Of a DNA stretch of 56,767 nucleotides, positions 32,879-43,300 are shown one piece after another (within the stretch, counting starts at the first letter, position 1; every line of letters starts with the position of its first letter). A model generated the notes under the pieces. The model did not search any database. It was not told where the DNA came from and saw only the letters and a list, made by a program, of their open reading frames with translations. The translations under genes and the position numbers were made by a program. This DNA comes from Triparma columacea (lineage: Eukaryota; Sar; Bolidophyceae; Parmales; Triparmaceae), in the NCBI GenBank assembly GCA_030267965.1, contig BRYA01000286.1, forward strand, positions 732 through 57,498, read 5' to 3'.

Positions 32879-33661
32879 ATGTCCCCTTCAAAGTCCCGTA
32901 ATACTCCCTACATGTCATCTTCCTCCATCGCGATATCCGAGAGTTCACCCACCCCCGAGCCTTTGTTCGTTTTATTAGCACTATTCTTCCTAACGATATT
33001 CGCATCAATGGTAACGCACGATCTCACACACCCATCATCTACATCAACACCATCCGGTTGGAGTTATATAGGCAGTTCAAATGGTGTTGAGCTTTACAAT
33101 AAGGTTGTATTTGTAAACGACAAAACACTGCTGGGGGTTAAAGGGACAGCGACGGTTGAAGTACCGATTAAATCAATACTATCAACATTCTTCGACATCT
33201 CACGTTCAACATCGTGGATCCAGGATCTCTATTCAGTAACCGAGACTAATTACAACAAGAGGTCATTATCTGGGCGTCTTCGGCAGAGGTACAGGGTTGC
33301 TGGTGGTCTAGTTGTCAAGGATAGGGAGTTTGTTATCGACAGAACCGTCAAAATATCAAAACGTACACGTACCGTACTCGTTGATTACAAGTCCGTCCCT
33401 CTCGGTACTTCGGAGGATTTAAAGATTTGTAAAAACTGCGTAAGAGCTAGAACGCCTGGTACGAAGTGGTCTTTCAAGAGTGTTGAGGGAGAGGGTAAGA
33501 CTTCGGTCTCTGTAGAAGCAGTGGTAGACCCTGGTGGTGGTTTACCGAAGGTACTTGTTGATTTGATACAGAGGAAATGGCCGAGGAATAGCATTGTTAG
33601 ACTCGCTAAGGAGGCTAAGAGTAAGAAGATAAAGGGAGGAGGGAGATGGGAGGATTGGTAG
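32879..33661 (+). CDS. START-domain protein with N-terminal membrane segment
   Basis: The single exon encodes 260 aa. Start ATG 32879 is chosen because the upstream in-frame codon is TTG. After a Ser-rich N terminus a hydrophobic helix (about 29-45, LFVLLALFFLTIFA) precedes a START lipid-binding fold (about 60-255): GVELYNKVV, a long amphipathic stretch FFDISRSTSWIQDLY, RQRYRVAGG and the C-terminal DPGGGLPKVLVDLIQRKWP helix. The family binds sterols, phospholipids or ceramides in an internal cavity; the ligand here is unknown. It is head-to-head with GALE (235-bp spacer) and tail-to-tail with the bestrophin gene (90 bp). Confidence 0.85.
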   Translation: MSPSKSRNTPYMSSSSIAISESSPTPEPLFVLLALFFLTIFASMVTHDLTHPSSTSTPSGWSYIGSSNGVELYNKVVFVNDKTLLGVKGTATVEVPIKSILSTFFDISRSTSWIQDLYSVTETNYNKRSLSGRLRQRYRVAGGLVVKDREFVIDRTVKISKRTRTVLVDYKSVPLGTSEDLKICKNCVRARTPGTKWSFKSVEGEGKTSVSVEAVVDPGGGLPKVLVDLIQRKWPRNSIVRLAKEAKSKKIKGGGRWEDW

Positions 33662-33751
33662 AATGAAGGTGGACAAAACGAATAGATGGGGGGGGGTGAA
33701 ATTATCGTAGAAAATAAATAGGGTCACATTTTAAATGCGTTCAGCACAAAA

Positions 33752-35428
33752 CTAACATCTATCTAGCAAAGGTTCATGACCCGAGTCACCACCCCCATTC
33801 TTCACGACCCTTTTAACCCCCCTCATATTCGCTTTCTTATTAGCGTTCTTGTTAACGATGCTCCTGCGTAGTACAGGAGTCCCTATAATATCCTCAACCG
33901 CCCCCCTCCTCCCTTCCCCCCCCCCCTCGTTACCGAGCGCCCCGACCCTGCTGTTCTCGAACTTGTAAAACTCCACCGGCACATTCCTGAGACACTCCCC
34001 CTGAACGGTCGTCAGACCATCCCCCCCTTCCTCTTCCTTCTCTCCCTCAACTCTCTCGCCCGCTTCATGGTCTCCGTAGTACCCGTATATAGAAGCGAGG
34101 CGTAGGTTACGGTTGAAGAAACTGACGACCTCGTAATCGTCATCGTCAGCACCTAAAGGGTTCGTGTACACTTGACCAACACGAAGGGCTAACAAGGGGA
34201 AGAGAGGAGAGAAAAGCGGGGGGGGGACGTCAAAAAAACACATTTTTGGAAGGGAAGAACAACCCCCCACCTCCCACAACCGCAGTTTCTCTCACCTCCT
34301 ACGTAAACGAGTGTCTCCAAACATGTGAAGAGTGGGAAGTAGAAGTACGGTTCCTGCTTGTCCATCGAGTTCTGCTGCGCGAGAATGGTTAGCGCCACCT
34401 GCGAGTACGTTAATATGGTAACCAGCTGTGATAGTAGGACAGGGAATGGTAGGTAGACCTCGAAGAGAACGCCGGCGCACTGACGACGGCATTGGACTAT
34501 GGAATCTAAGACGGTTACTAGGACGGAACGATCGGCACGAGGGTCGAGAGAGTTTATGCGGTTGAATGACTCGACGGCTATCTTTTGAGACCATAATAGG
34601 GGGAGGAAGCTGTGACAGGGGGTGATTCGCGTCTGTTTAGAGGGGCGGTTTGAAAATAAGCCAGCCATGAAGCTCTCACCTTATCTCAGACAAGTAAGGG
34701 AAGCGCTCGAACTTCCTCTCCATCTCCTCGATCTCCTTCTCCGTCAACAGCCCAAGCTTCTTCATGCTAACGAACGGATCAGGGTATGTCATCCTGAACT
34801 TGGCAGAGATGCCGTGGAAGACTGTGAAGATTGTCGCTAGTATAAACCGGAAACAGGCACGCCGCTCGGAAGATCCGGAGGGGGAGGAGTCACCGAGGAC
34901 GGAACCGAGGATGAAGAAGGTGTTGTCGGGCCATGGGAGCTTGAAGAATATTGACTTTGCGCGGGTGTAGATCTGCAAGGGCGATTGATCGAGAGGAGAT
35001 GTGAGTGCCTCGCTCCTTCCCCCTCTTACTACTCTCGCTCACCTGCTGGTAGTAGAAAACGAGCATAAAGCTCAACAGCGTCCTTGTGCTCGCCTGGTAC
35101 GTCCTCATGAACTGTATCAAATTGTCAATTCCCTCCTCCTTATCTCCATCCTTATCCACAATGAACCTTATCAGGAAGTCCAACATGTACCATATGATTA
35201 TCACGATGGACATCTCACGCCACATTACCTTCGCAACGGAACCACGCCACCTGAAGACCACAGTGCGACACCAGGAAACTGCAGAGAACTGGTGCAGGGG
35301 GGGAGGGGGGGAGTGTGGGTGTGGTGAGGGGAAAGCATTCTGCCGACACGGGGGATACAAACACGGGATCATCGTAAGGTTAGACCACTCACCTTGATGG
35401 GAAGCTCCGCGCTGTACGGGACAGTCAT
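33752..35428 (-). CDS. Bestrophin-family anion channel
   Basis: Five exons: 35428-35393, 35288-35043, 34972-34680, 34609-34296 and 34188-33752; phases close to 441 aa. It starts MTVPYSAELPIK. FRWRGSVAKVMWREM is the first amphipathic segment before TM1, LVFYYQQ lies in the second conserved block, KLPWPDNTFF matches the bestrophin 'IPWPD' motif, and the neck region follows. NPLGADDDDYE (about 306-315) is the acidic calcium clasp typical of bestrophins. Bestrophins are pentameric Cl-/HCO3- channels; algal ones act in thylakoid or plasma membranes, but no clear targeting peptide is seen here. The C-terminal 100 residues are polar and not conserved. The second exon's acceptor was chosen from three AGs because only this one keeps phase. 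Confidence 0.92.
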
Positions 35429-35852
35429 TGCTTGCTATTGAGAGTAACAGTACAGCAGTTGCACCTGGAGTATTTTTCAATCAGTCGATGCTACGATTTA
35501 TTTATACGTCAATTGTCGTCTAGAATATTTGAATATGCCAAAACTTAGCGTTTGATACAAAAGATGTTGATTCAGGCAATTCTATCACAAATGAAAAATG
35601 AAAGCCTTCAATTTTCTTTTTGCTGCAAGAAGATCCATTAATTAAAAGTGAGTTAGAACACGTTTTCTGCTTTGATTAATGCGTCCGGATCTGAACCGAA
35701 CCTCGTTCACATCCGGCCTCCGAGTACCTACTTCGTATCGGCTATTTCAGCTCCACCACATATCGTCGTACGGTCGTTCGGTCAAGGCTTCACCGTGCTT
35801 TCTCACACAACTCACGCCATTTCGACCCTCCTAATTCCCCCCACCTTAGATA
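35429..35852. other. Divergent intergenic spacer
   Basis: A 424-bp head-to-head spacer between the bestrophin and cathepsin B-like genes. The left half is AT-rich. No RNA gene or distinct element is recognised. Confidence 0.45.
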
Positions 35853-37092
35853 ATGAAGTTCACCATTCTCTCCATCCTCTCAGCTACCGCTCTCGCCCGC
35901 GAGAACTCAGCTGGCTTCCTTAACCGTCTTGGCGTGCCAGATCATGAGAACACCTTTGCCATCTTGAAGGCCCGCGCTGATGACGTCAACGATGATCTCT
36001 TCGTTCACGCCGAGGTCTTCACTGGAGAGAAAGCCTCAATCCCTGACACCTTCGACTCTGTTGAGAACTGGCCCGAGGTAAGAATGAGAACGAGGAAGGA
36101 AGGAACGATGAGCAAGACCTAACCCCTGCATGACACGTCGTGTCGCTCCTCCACAGTGCTCCAAGGTTATCGGGACAATCAGGGACCAGTCCAACTGCGG
36201 GTGCTGCTGGGCTTTCGGAGCTGCCTCCGCTGCCTCCGATCGCGCCTGCATCTCTTCCAACGCTACCATAGCCGTCCCCTTCTCCGCCCAGGACACCTGC
36301 TTCAACGCCCAGAGGTCCGGATGCAACGGCGGGCAGCTGGATACGCCCTGGGAGTTCTTCAAGAACGAGGGCGTCGTCACTGGAACCCAGAACCTCGTGG
36401 ACACTGCCGACACCCCCTCTGACCCATTCTTCGGAGCCAACCTTTGCTCCGCCTTCTCGCTCCCCCACTGCCACCACCACGGGCCCGAGGGACACGGGGG
36501 CGACCCCTACCCCTCGGAGGGAGACGCTGGCTGCGAGTCTCAATCCACCCCCCGTGGGCCTACCTCCTGTGACGATGGTGCCAGTGATGAGCACGGTGAC
36601 TTCAAGTCAGACAAGGTGAGAAATGAAACAATGTCAGCTTTGGCTTGTGTGCGCATAGCGATGGCAAGAGAAAGGGGAAGAGCTTCCGGAATTAATTCTC
36701 ACCCGATATTCCATTTTGCGTCATCGCAGTACTCCTTCAAGGGAACGGTTGAGTTCTACCCCAACGACGTCGCCACCATTCAGAACGCCATTATGACCGG
36801 TGGCCCCGTCGAGACCGCCTTCACCGTCTACGCAGACTTCGAGGACTACACCGGTGGAGTTTACCAGCACACCACTAATCAGTCTGTCGGCGGACACGCC
36901 GTCAGGATTGTTGGTTGGGGAACTGACGAGGAGAGCGGCCTAGACTATTGGAAGGTCGCCAACAGCTGGAACCCCTACTGGGGAGAGGAGGGGTACTTCC
37001 GCATTATCCGCGGCACCAACGAGGGAGGAATCGAGAGCCAGTGCGTCGCCTCCTCGGCGGACAGTGTCTGGGACAAGAAGTCCGCCCTTTGA
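35853..37092 (+). CDS. Cathepsin B-like cysteine protease (papain family C1A)
   Basis: Exons 35853-36077, 36157-36615 and 36730-37092 are all phase 0 and give 348 aa. A signal peptide (MKFTILSILSATALA) and a short cathepsin B-type propeptide precede the mature enzyme. Oxyanion Gln86 and nucleophile Cys92 lie in DQSNCGCCWAF, where the usual CGSCW serine is replaced by Cys91. His284 lies in GGHAVRIVGWG and Asn306 in VANSW. LPHCHHHGPEGHGGDPYP corresponds to the cathepsin B occluding loop, whose paired histidines give exopeptidase activity. It is expected in lysosomes/vacuoles or secreted. It is head-to-head with the bestrophin gene. Confidence 0.93.
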
Positions 37093-37395
37093 AGCGGCAG
37101 CAAACAGCTAAGTGGCAGCGAGCGGCGATGAAAAAGAGGGATAGCATAGCAAGCGGACGGATACCAAGTAAACGGACGTGTTTTTGCTCTGCATAAATTG
37201 CTTCTATATTTTACACCCCCCAGTTATAATCAGTTGTGCACAATGTTACGACACCTCGTGCTCCCCCCCCCCCCCCCCCTCCTAATACCCCTAATACGAG
37301 TCATACCTTACATAGCGAAGCGGATAGCAAACGGGTTGATGGGGTGAGTGAGATCGGATGATGCTTTTGTTGTTGGCTGCATTAAGTTCAGAGAC
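37093..37395. other. Convergent intergenic region with C17 tract
   Basis: About 300 bp between the 3' ends of the protease gene and the giant ectodomain gene, with a C homopolymer at 37263-37279. No gene is seen. Confidence 0.6.
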
Positions 37396-40300
37396 TCACC
37401 AGCACTGGAACAACCAGCAGTCACCGAAGCACGCAAGACAGTCCTTATCTCCGACGTAGCAAGAGCCCGAGTCGTCTAGTGAAGTGAAGGGGTTAGGGGG
37501 GGGCCAAAAATTGTGTAAAGGATAATTCTTCTTACCTGGGCAGTCCCCGTAATAGACCGCGCTTTTCTTGTCGCATATGGCTCCGCAATAAAAATTATCG
37601 GGGTTATAACAGTGGCTGTAGAGTGGCGAACGAAGCAAAATATGGTTAGAATTGATTTCTTATTGCACAACAGAGCTTTCGTTCTCACCTGTCCCACAAG
37701 CAATCTGGCAAACTGAAGATCGTGTCCCAGAAGTCGTAGAAAGCGTCAAGTTTCTCCCACAGGTCAAACTATATAAATGAAAGATGGGGAGATGGGGAGT
37801 TAGTCAATAAGGAATTTTGAGTCAGTGAATACAATGTCGGGGGGACGCAGTCACGATAACGACGGGTTTTCAGCTAGCCGCTGCGCTACGCTGCGCTCGC
37901 CTCCCCACCCACGCTCGCTCGCCTCCCCACCCACGCTCGCTCGCCTCCCCACCCACGCTCGCTCGCTCGCCTCTTCACCCACACCCACACCCACTCACCT
38001 CCGCCAGCTCTTTCAAGTTCATGGTCTCGATGTCCAAGTGCTGCTTGACGCCGTAGAACTTGAACTTCAACCTTAAGATGGGCCTCCCTCCAGTGGCGAG
38101 GGTGAGGAAGTTCAAGTTCTTGAACTCAATCCCGTCCATCTCAAAGAACGGTTTGTCGAAGGAGAGCCCGGAGTCCTTCTCCTTGACCTTCCTGTCGGAT
38201 TCGCTCAGCATACTAGGGTCGACGAGGCCGTCAGGCAGGATCTCCTCCAAAAGCTTTCTTCTGCTCATCTCCTCCGCAGCCTCAAGTCCCTCCTCGACCT
38301 CGAACTTGAAGTCCATCTTCTGCAAGTCGGAGTCCCAGAGGAACGCCATAACGATGGAGCAGTCGATTCCAAAGATCTCCAGTCCAGTGCTGAAGGCGAA
38401 CCCAGGATCATATTTCTTCCCGAACATCTCAATCTCCCCGCTGCTTAGCTGGAAGAACGTGTCGTACAGGCCCCACGTAGCCGGGATGTCGCGAGGGTCG
38501 AATTGCCAGATCTTGCCGTCTTCCTCCTCCAGAATGTCGTCAACGTACCATATTGCCAGGTCCCTCATGCTGAACACCAGTCCAAACCCGTCATTCCCTG
38601 TTCCCCTCAAGCCTCCGTACAACAAGGCGTCCTTACTAGGCAAACCTAAATCCGTGATTCCCGCCCTGCCGGTCAGGAACACAATTACCGGTCCAATCTC
38701 GAGCTTCGCAGCAAGTCCAATGTTGCACGCCATGCTTCCAAGGTCAGGCTTGCCCGAAGTGATTCCGATGCTCACTCCAGCCTCCAACAGCACAAGCCCG
38801 TCTATTCCGAAGGCGTTCTCCCACCTTGTCCTAACCCTTCCTTCCAAAGTTGCCTCCTCTGTGCCCTTAATTCTCACCCAGACATCGATCCAAATCCTCG
38901 GGTTGTTCTCCAGCGTTAAGACAACCTGACCGTGCACCTCGAGCTCAGGCGGCTTCCCGTTGTACACTTCAATCCTCACAGTGTTGCTGTTAGTCGGGGA
39001 GGAAATGAGGCGAAGAAGGGAGGAGTTAGCTGAGGTCGCACGCTTCGCTCCTCCCGTTGGGCAGTTTTCCTCTCTTGTCACTCCAATCTCTCCATCACTT
39101 CACTGTCCCCCGTCGCCCCGCTCCCCCCCTTACCCCCCCCCACCCTCCACCAAACTTACCACCACAAAACTCCCTCGTAGATACTGAACTGATTCGCCTC
39201 AATCCAGGCCGTCACCGCCCATTTGTTAGCGTCCAATATGGGTACGTGAATACCGGCCTGGAAAAGTGGACTGTAACCTGAGATTTCGCTGTACTCATTC
39301 ACGTAATTGAGCATGCTCAATCCCTTGTCCAGTGAACCCATCTCCCTGACGTTTATGTTGACAACCATTTGCACTCCCTTCCTGAAGCTCATATCACCGT
39401 CGTACTTGTCAAACGTGCTGTACGTGAAGTCCCAGAGCGTGTTCTTGAGCCACCCGGGCATCCTGAACTCCGAAAGCCACTCCCTCTCCCCCCCCGGAGT
39501 AACCCCCGTGGCAGCCTCACTCTCTGAACACATGACTTTCCACACTTCGAAATCAACAACCCCTCCAGTCCAGCTATTCGCGTCCATTCCCATCTTCTGC
39601 TTTTTAAACTCGATCACAGCCTCCTGGGTCGCTTCGTCGAATCTCCCGGCAAAGTACTCCTCACTCCCAAGATCTACAAATCCTACGTCTTCAAGAAGCT
39701 GCTGCATGAAGGTCACATTCTTCCCAGAATCGCCGAAATTCAACTCTACCCTCGGAACCGTCGTTCCACTCCCGCACGTCTGATCTCCAAGTCTCCTAAC
39801 TTCCTCCAAGTACCTCCTTCCCCCCTCCCCAACCTCGTCCTTCCCTAGAATCTCATTCACGGCAAGCGACGGTGGCTTGTTGATCTCGTAGAAGAACTGC
39901 ACGCGAATATACATCAGGTTAGTATACGAACCCTCAGAGTCCCTCACGAACGCAGCCGCCAGCCTCCCTGCGAAGGTGAAACCGATGATTCCTGTGCCGC
40001 GGAACTTGCAGCTATCTACAACAAACCAGTCCGTGGTGTTCTGAACGAAGTTAAAGTCGACGCCCAGGTTGGCAACCGCGAGCCATTCTAAACCAAAAGG
40101 TTCGTACCATATGCCATACATGTTGGCGGCGATCTTGAGAGGGGAGCCCTCCGCGATGAGTAGGATCTCGTCTCTATTGGAGGGTCTGAAGATGATGGTG
40201 GTCTTGGCGAAGAGCCACGGCCACGCTGACCTCGCAGAGTTGAACTTCGCCCCCACGAGCCAGTCAACAATTGTGACAAGACCATTCCCAAACACAATGT

Positions 40301-43300
40301 TCGCGCCATCGTTCCTCACGGAAATTTCCATGGGTGGTATGCTCTTGTAGTTGTGGAAAATGCCCACCCAGAACTCAATGTCCAGCTCACTTCTCGCCCC
40401 AACAAAGGCGCCGATCATGGTGTTGAGCATCTTGCTGTCTTCCGGCGAAACAGCGTCGTCGAGCGTTCTGTTGTAGTTCAAAAGGTTCATCTTGAACGTT
40501 ATGCCCTTCCTTATTCCCTTGCCCAGAATGTCAAAGCCGCTAGCGTATTGCCTCTTCTCCACAGTCGACAACGAAAACCAGATGTCGGAGCTCGTCTGCG
40601 TCTCCTCCAAATACTTCCCAGCCTGCGTATTATTTATCTCATCCTTGGTACCCGTCGCCGACCCCAAAAGGTAGTTGAAGAAGACGTTGGCACCCTGCAG
40701 CCTAGCCACCAAAACCACCTCGTTACCGCCGTCCGCCACCTCCGCGGAGACCTTCACGCTCAAGGTTGCATTGTAATGGAACGTGGTGTGCAGGAACATG
40801 AAGATCCTCGTCTCATTCCAGTTCAAATCGGATGTCGTGGAGACGTCCATAGTGGCGGCGTTGACCGTCATGAAGTCTAAGCCGAAGGGGTGCACCCAGG
40901 GTTCTCTGGTAGCCCCGTGGAGGTCGATCATGTAGCGTGACGAGTTTGACCCAGGGACCGACCCCGCGCTCCCTTCAATCTCTGTCGCCTTGCCGCTCAC
41001 CTCAAAGGCGAGGGTGCTGCCGTCGAATAAGTCGACTCGGAAGTCGCACTCGACGAGGATCATATGGAGAGTGAGGGAGTCCGGGTCTATCATTTGCATC
41101 GACAGCTTCGCGCTCCCCGTCGACACCCCCCCGTCCGGCTTGTTGGTGCACGTGGTCTTTCCGGCATCACCCGGGTTGCGGCCTGCGACTGGCCCCCCCT
41201 TGGTCGTGCACACGGTGATCTGGTCGCTAATCTTCGTTGTGTCGGTTGTGTACCCGTACGCGTTCCTCGGAGGCTCCGCCCTCGTTGTGCACACAGTGTC
41301 CTTGTACTCGCTCCCTTCCACTGCAACTTCCTCGCACGAAGTTTTAGTGCCCGGCATGGCGTAGTAGTCCGTGTTGACCATTAGCGTGAGCTCGGTTGGG
41401 TGCCTCGCGCTCCTCGTGTCTGGCATAACCAGCTCTAGGTCCAAGTACATCTCGTGAACCTGCAATCAGCGAAGCGATGGGTGAATCGAATCGCGAAGGG
41501 TTAAGGGTCAGTATTAGGGACGTGAAGGGGCATCGCGAGGAGGAACGCGCAACAACTCATTATTCTGGAGCTATTCCATTCCCTCCGCTCCTCGTCGCCT
41601 CTCCTCTCCCCTAGCATCTTGCCCCCTAGCCGCACTCACCTTGTTGTCCAAAAGTCTCCAAACCTGGACGATGTTGCTGTCAGGGCCGGCCATGATCTTG
41701 ATCCTGACCCTCGAGCCACTCATCTTGTCAGCTGGATCCCTGTACATGTTGCACTCCTGGCTATAGCTCCCGATACTCAAAGTGGTGGTGTAGTTCTCAT
41801 GCGTGCCACCCCTTCCGTCAATGTGAGTGTAGTTCAAATCTTTCCACTCCACCTCTCCAGTCTTGTTGTTCACCATGCGCCTGTCCACGTCGAGCATGAT
41901 TCCGTGCTTTCCATCTTCCGCCATCAGGAAGTTGTTGGCCGCCTCTGTACCGTTCTCTCCTATGAAGATGTCCATCATGACCCTCTGAATGGTGAAGACA
42001 GGGATATCGTAGAGCATCCAACAGAACTAAGACGAGAGATTTGTTGCGAAGTGGCAACCGAAGAGAGGTTTGAGAGGTATTCGGTTAGTTGCGAAAAATA
42101 ATATAATGTAATACTCAACCCTATCCAAGGTTTGCTGCGCTCGCCAACCCCTCGCGCCTCCCCCCCTCGCCCCTTACCTGCTCCATATCCCTGCTCGACG
42201 TGCCCTTGAAGTAGGCCCTCATGGTCTCCCCCTTTGCCGTTCCCCTTGGGTCAAAGGTGATGTCGAATATGCCCTCCATGGACATGTACTCAGTCACGCC
42301 GTCCTCCAACTTCAACTTGAAGTCCAACTTGGCCTTTGGGTCAACGGTGATGAGGTTGTTGTTGAAGGGCCAGAACTCCTTCACCGACACGGAGGAGAAG
42401 TTAGCCTGGGAGTATTTCTGGTCCAGAGAGCCCTCGCTGTACATGCCGGAGATGTCAGTGAGGAGAGGATGCGAGTGATTCTCGTAAAACTTCAGCTGCA
42501 TCCTTGCATCAAGGCCGAACTCCTGAGGCGAGAAGTCATAGACGGTGAAGACGGGTCCCCACAAGGACATCCTCTCCTGAACGGTAAAGTTCTTGGTCAT
42601 GAGGGCTAACTTATCAACCTCGATATCACCCTCCTCCTCGGTCTCCTCATTGTCACTGAAGTATATGTGGATCTCAGGATTCGCGAGGTACAAATCGATG
42701 CCCATGGGGTTCCAGTAGAAGGACTGCGAGAGCTTGGACTTGGCATTCGCAGTCCAGTCGTCGTCGATGGAAACTGTGCCGTTAACTACTTCAAGGTCAA
42801 AGTCTCCTTCGACCGTCGTTATAATGGGGGCCTCTAGGTTCGGAAGTTGAACAGAGATTGTCGTACCGAGCTGAATTTGGAATTCCATGTCCCTCTCCGC
42901 GTTAGGGATCATGAGGCCTCGGCAGTAGAACTCGAACCCGAGGATCTGCACTCCGGGGAACACGTCGAGATTCTTGCCCTCGATCCACAGGTACAACGTA
43001 GGGTAAGTGTCCTCCTTCTTTTCCCTGTCTGCAGTGTAATCCACCGAGAACCTTAGCTTAAACTTTACCCTCATATCACACTCCGTCCCACACTCCTCGT
43101 CCTTCTCCACCGTGGTTGCCTCAGGCTCGAGGCTCGACATGGTTGACACAAGGGAGCTGTTCTCGTCAATGCGACCGGTAGCCTGAAGGTTGAACCCACG
43201 GTGAACCTGGTAACGGCCGGAGTCAGCAAAATTGGAGAACGTGATGTCAACGTCGTCGAGGTGCATGTGGAAGACGGGGTTGAGCTGCGCGACGGCATCG

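Noticed and set aside
37905..37978. CRISPR-like repeat array
   Set aside because: Units are directly tandem without spacers, in an intron of a eukaryotic gene.
38060..38929. 289-codon open frame on the plus strand
   Set aside because: It is antisense to exon 16 of the giant gene, low in motif content and explained by the codon bias of the opposite strand.
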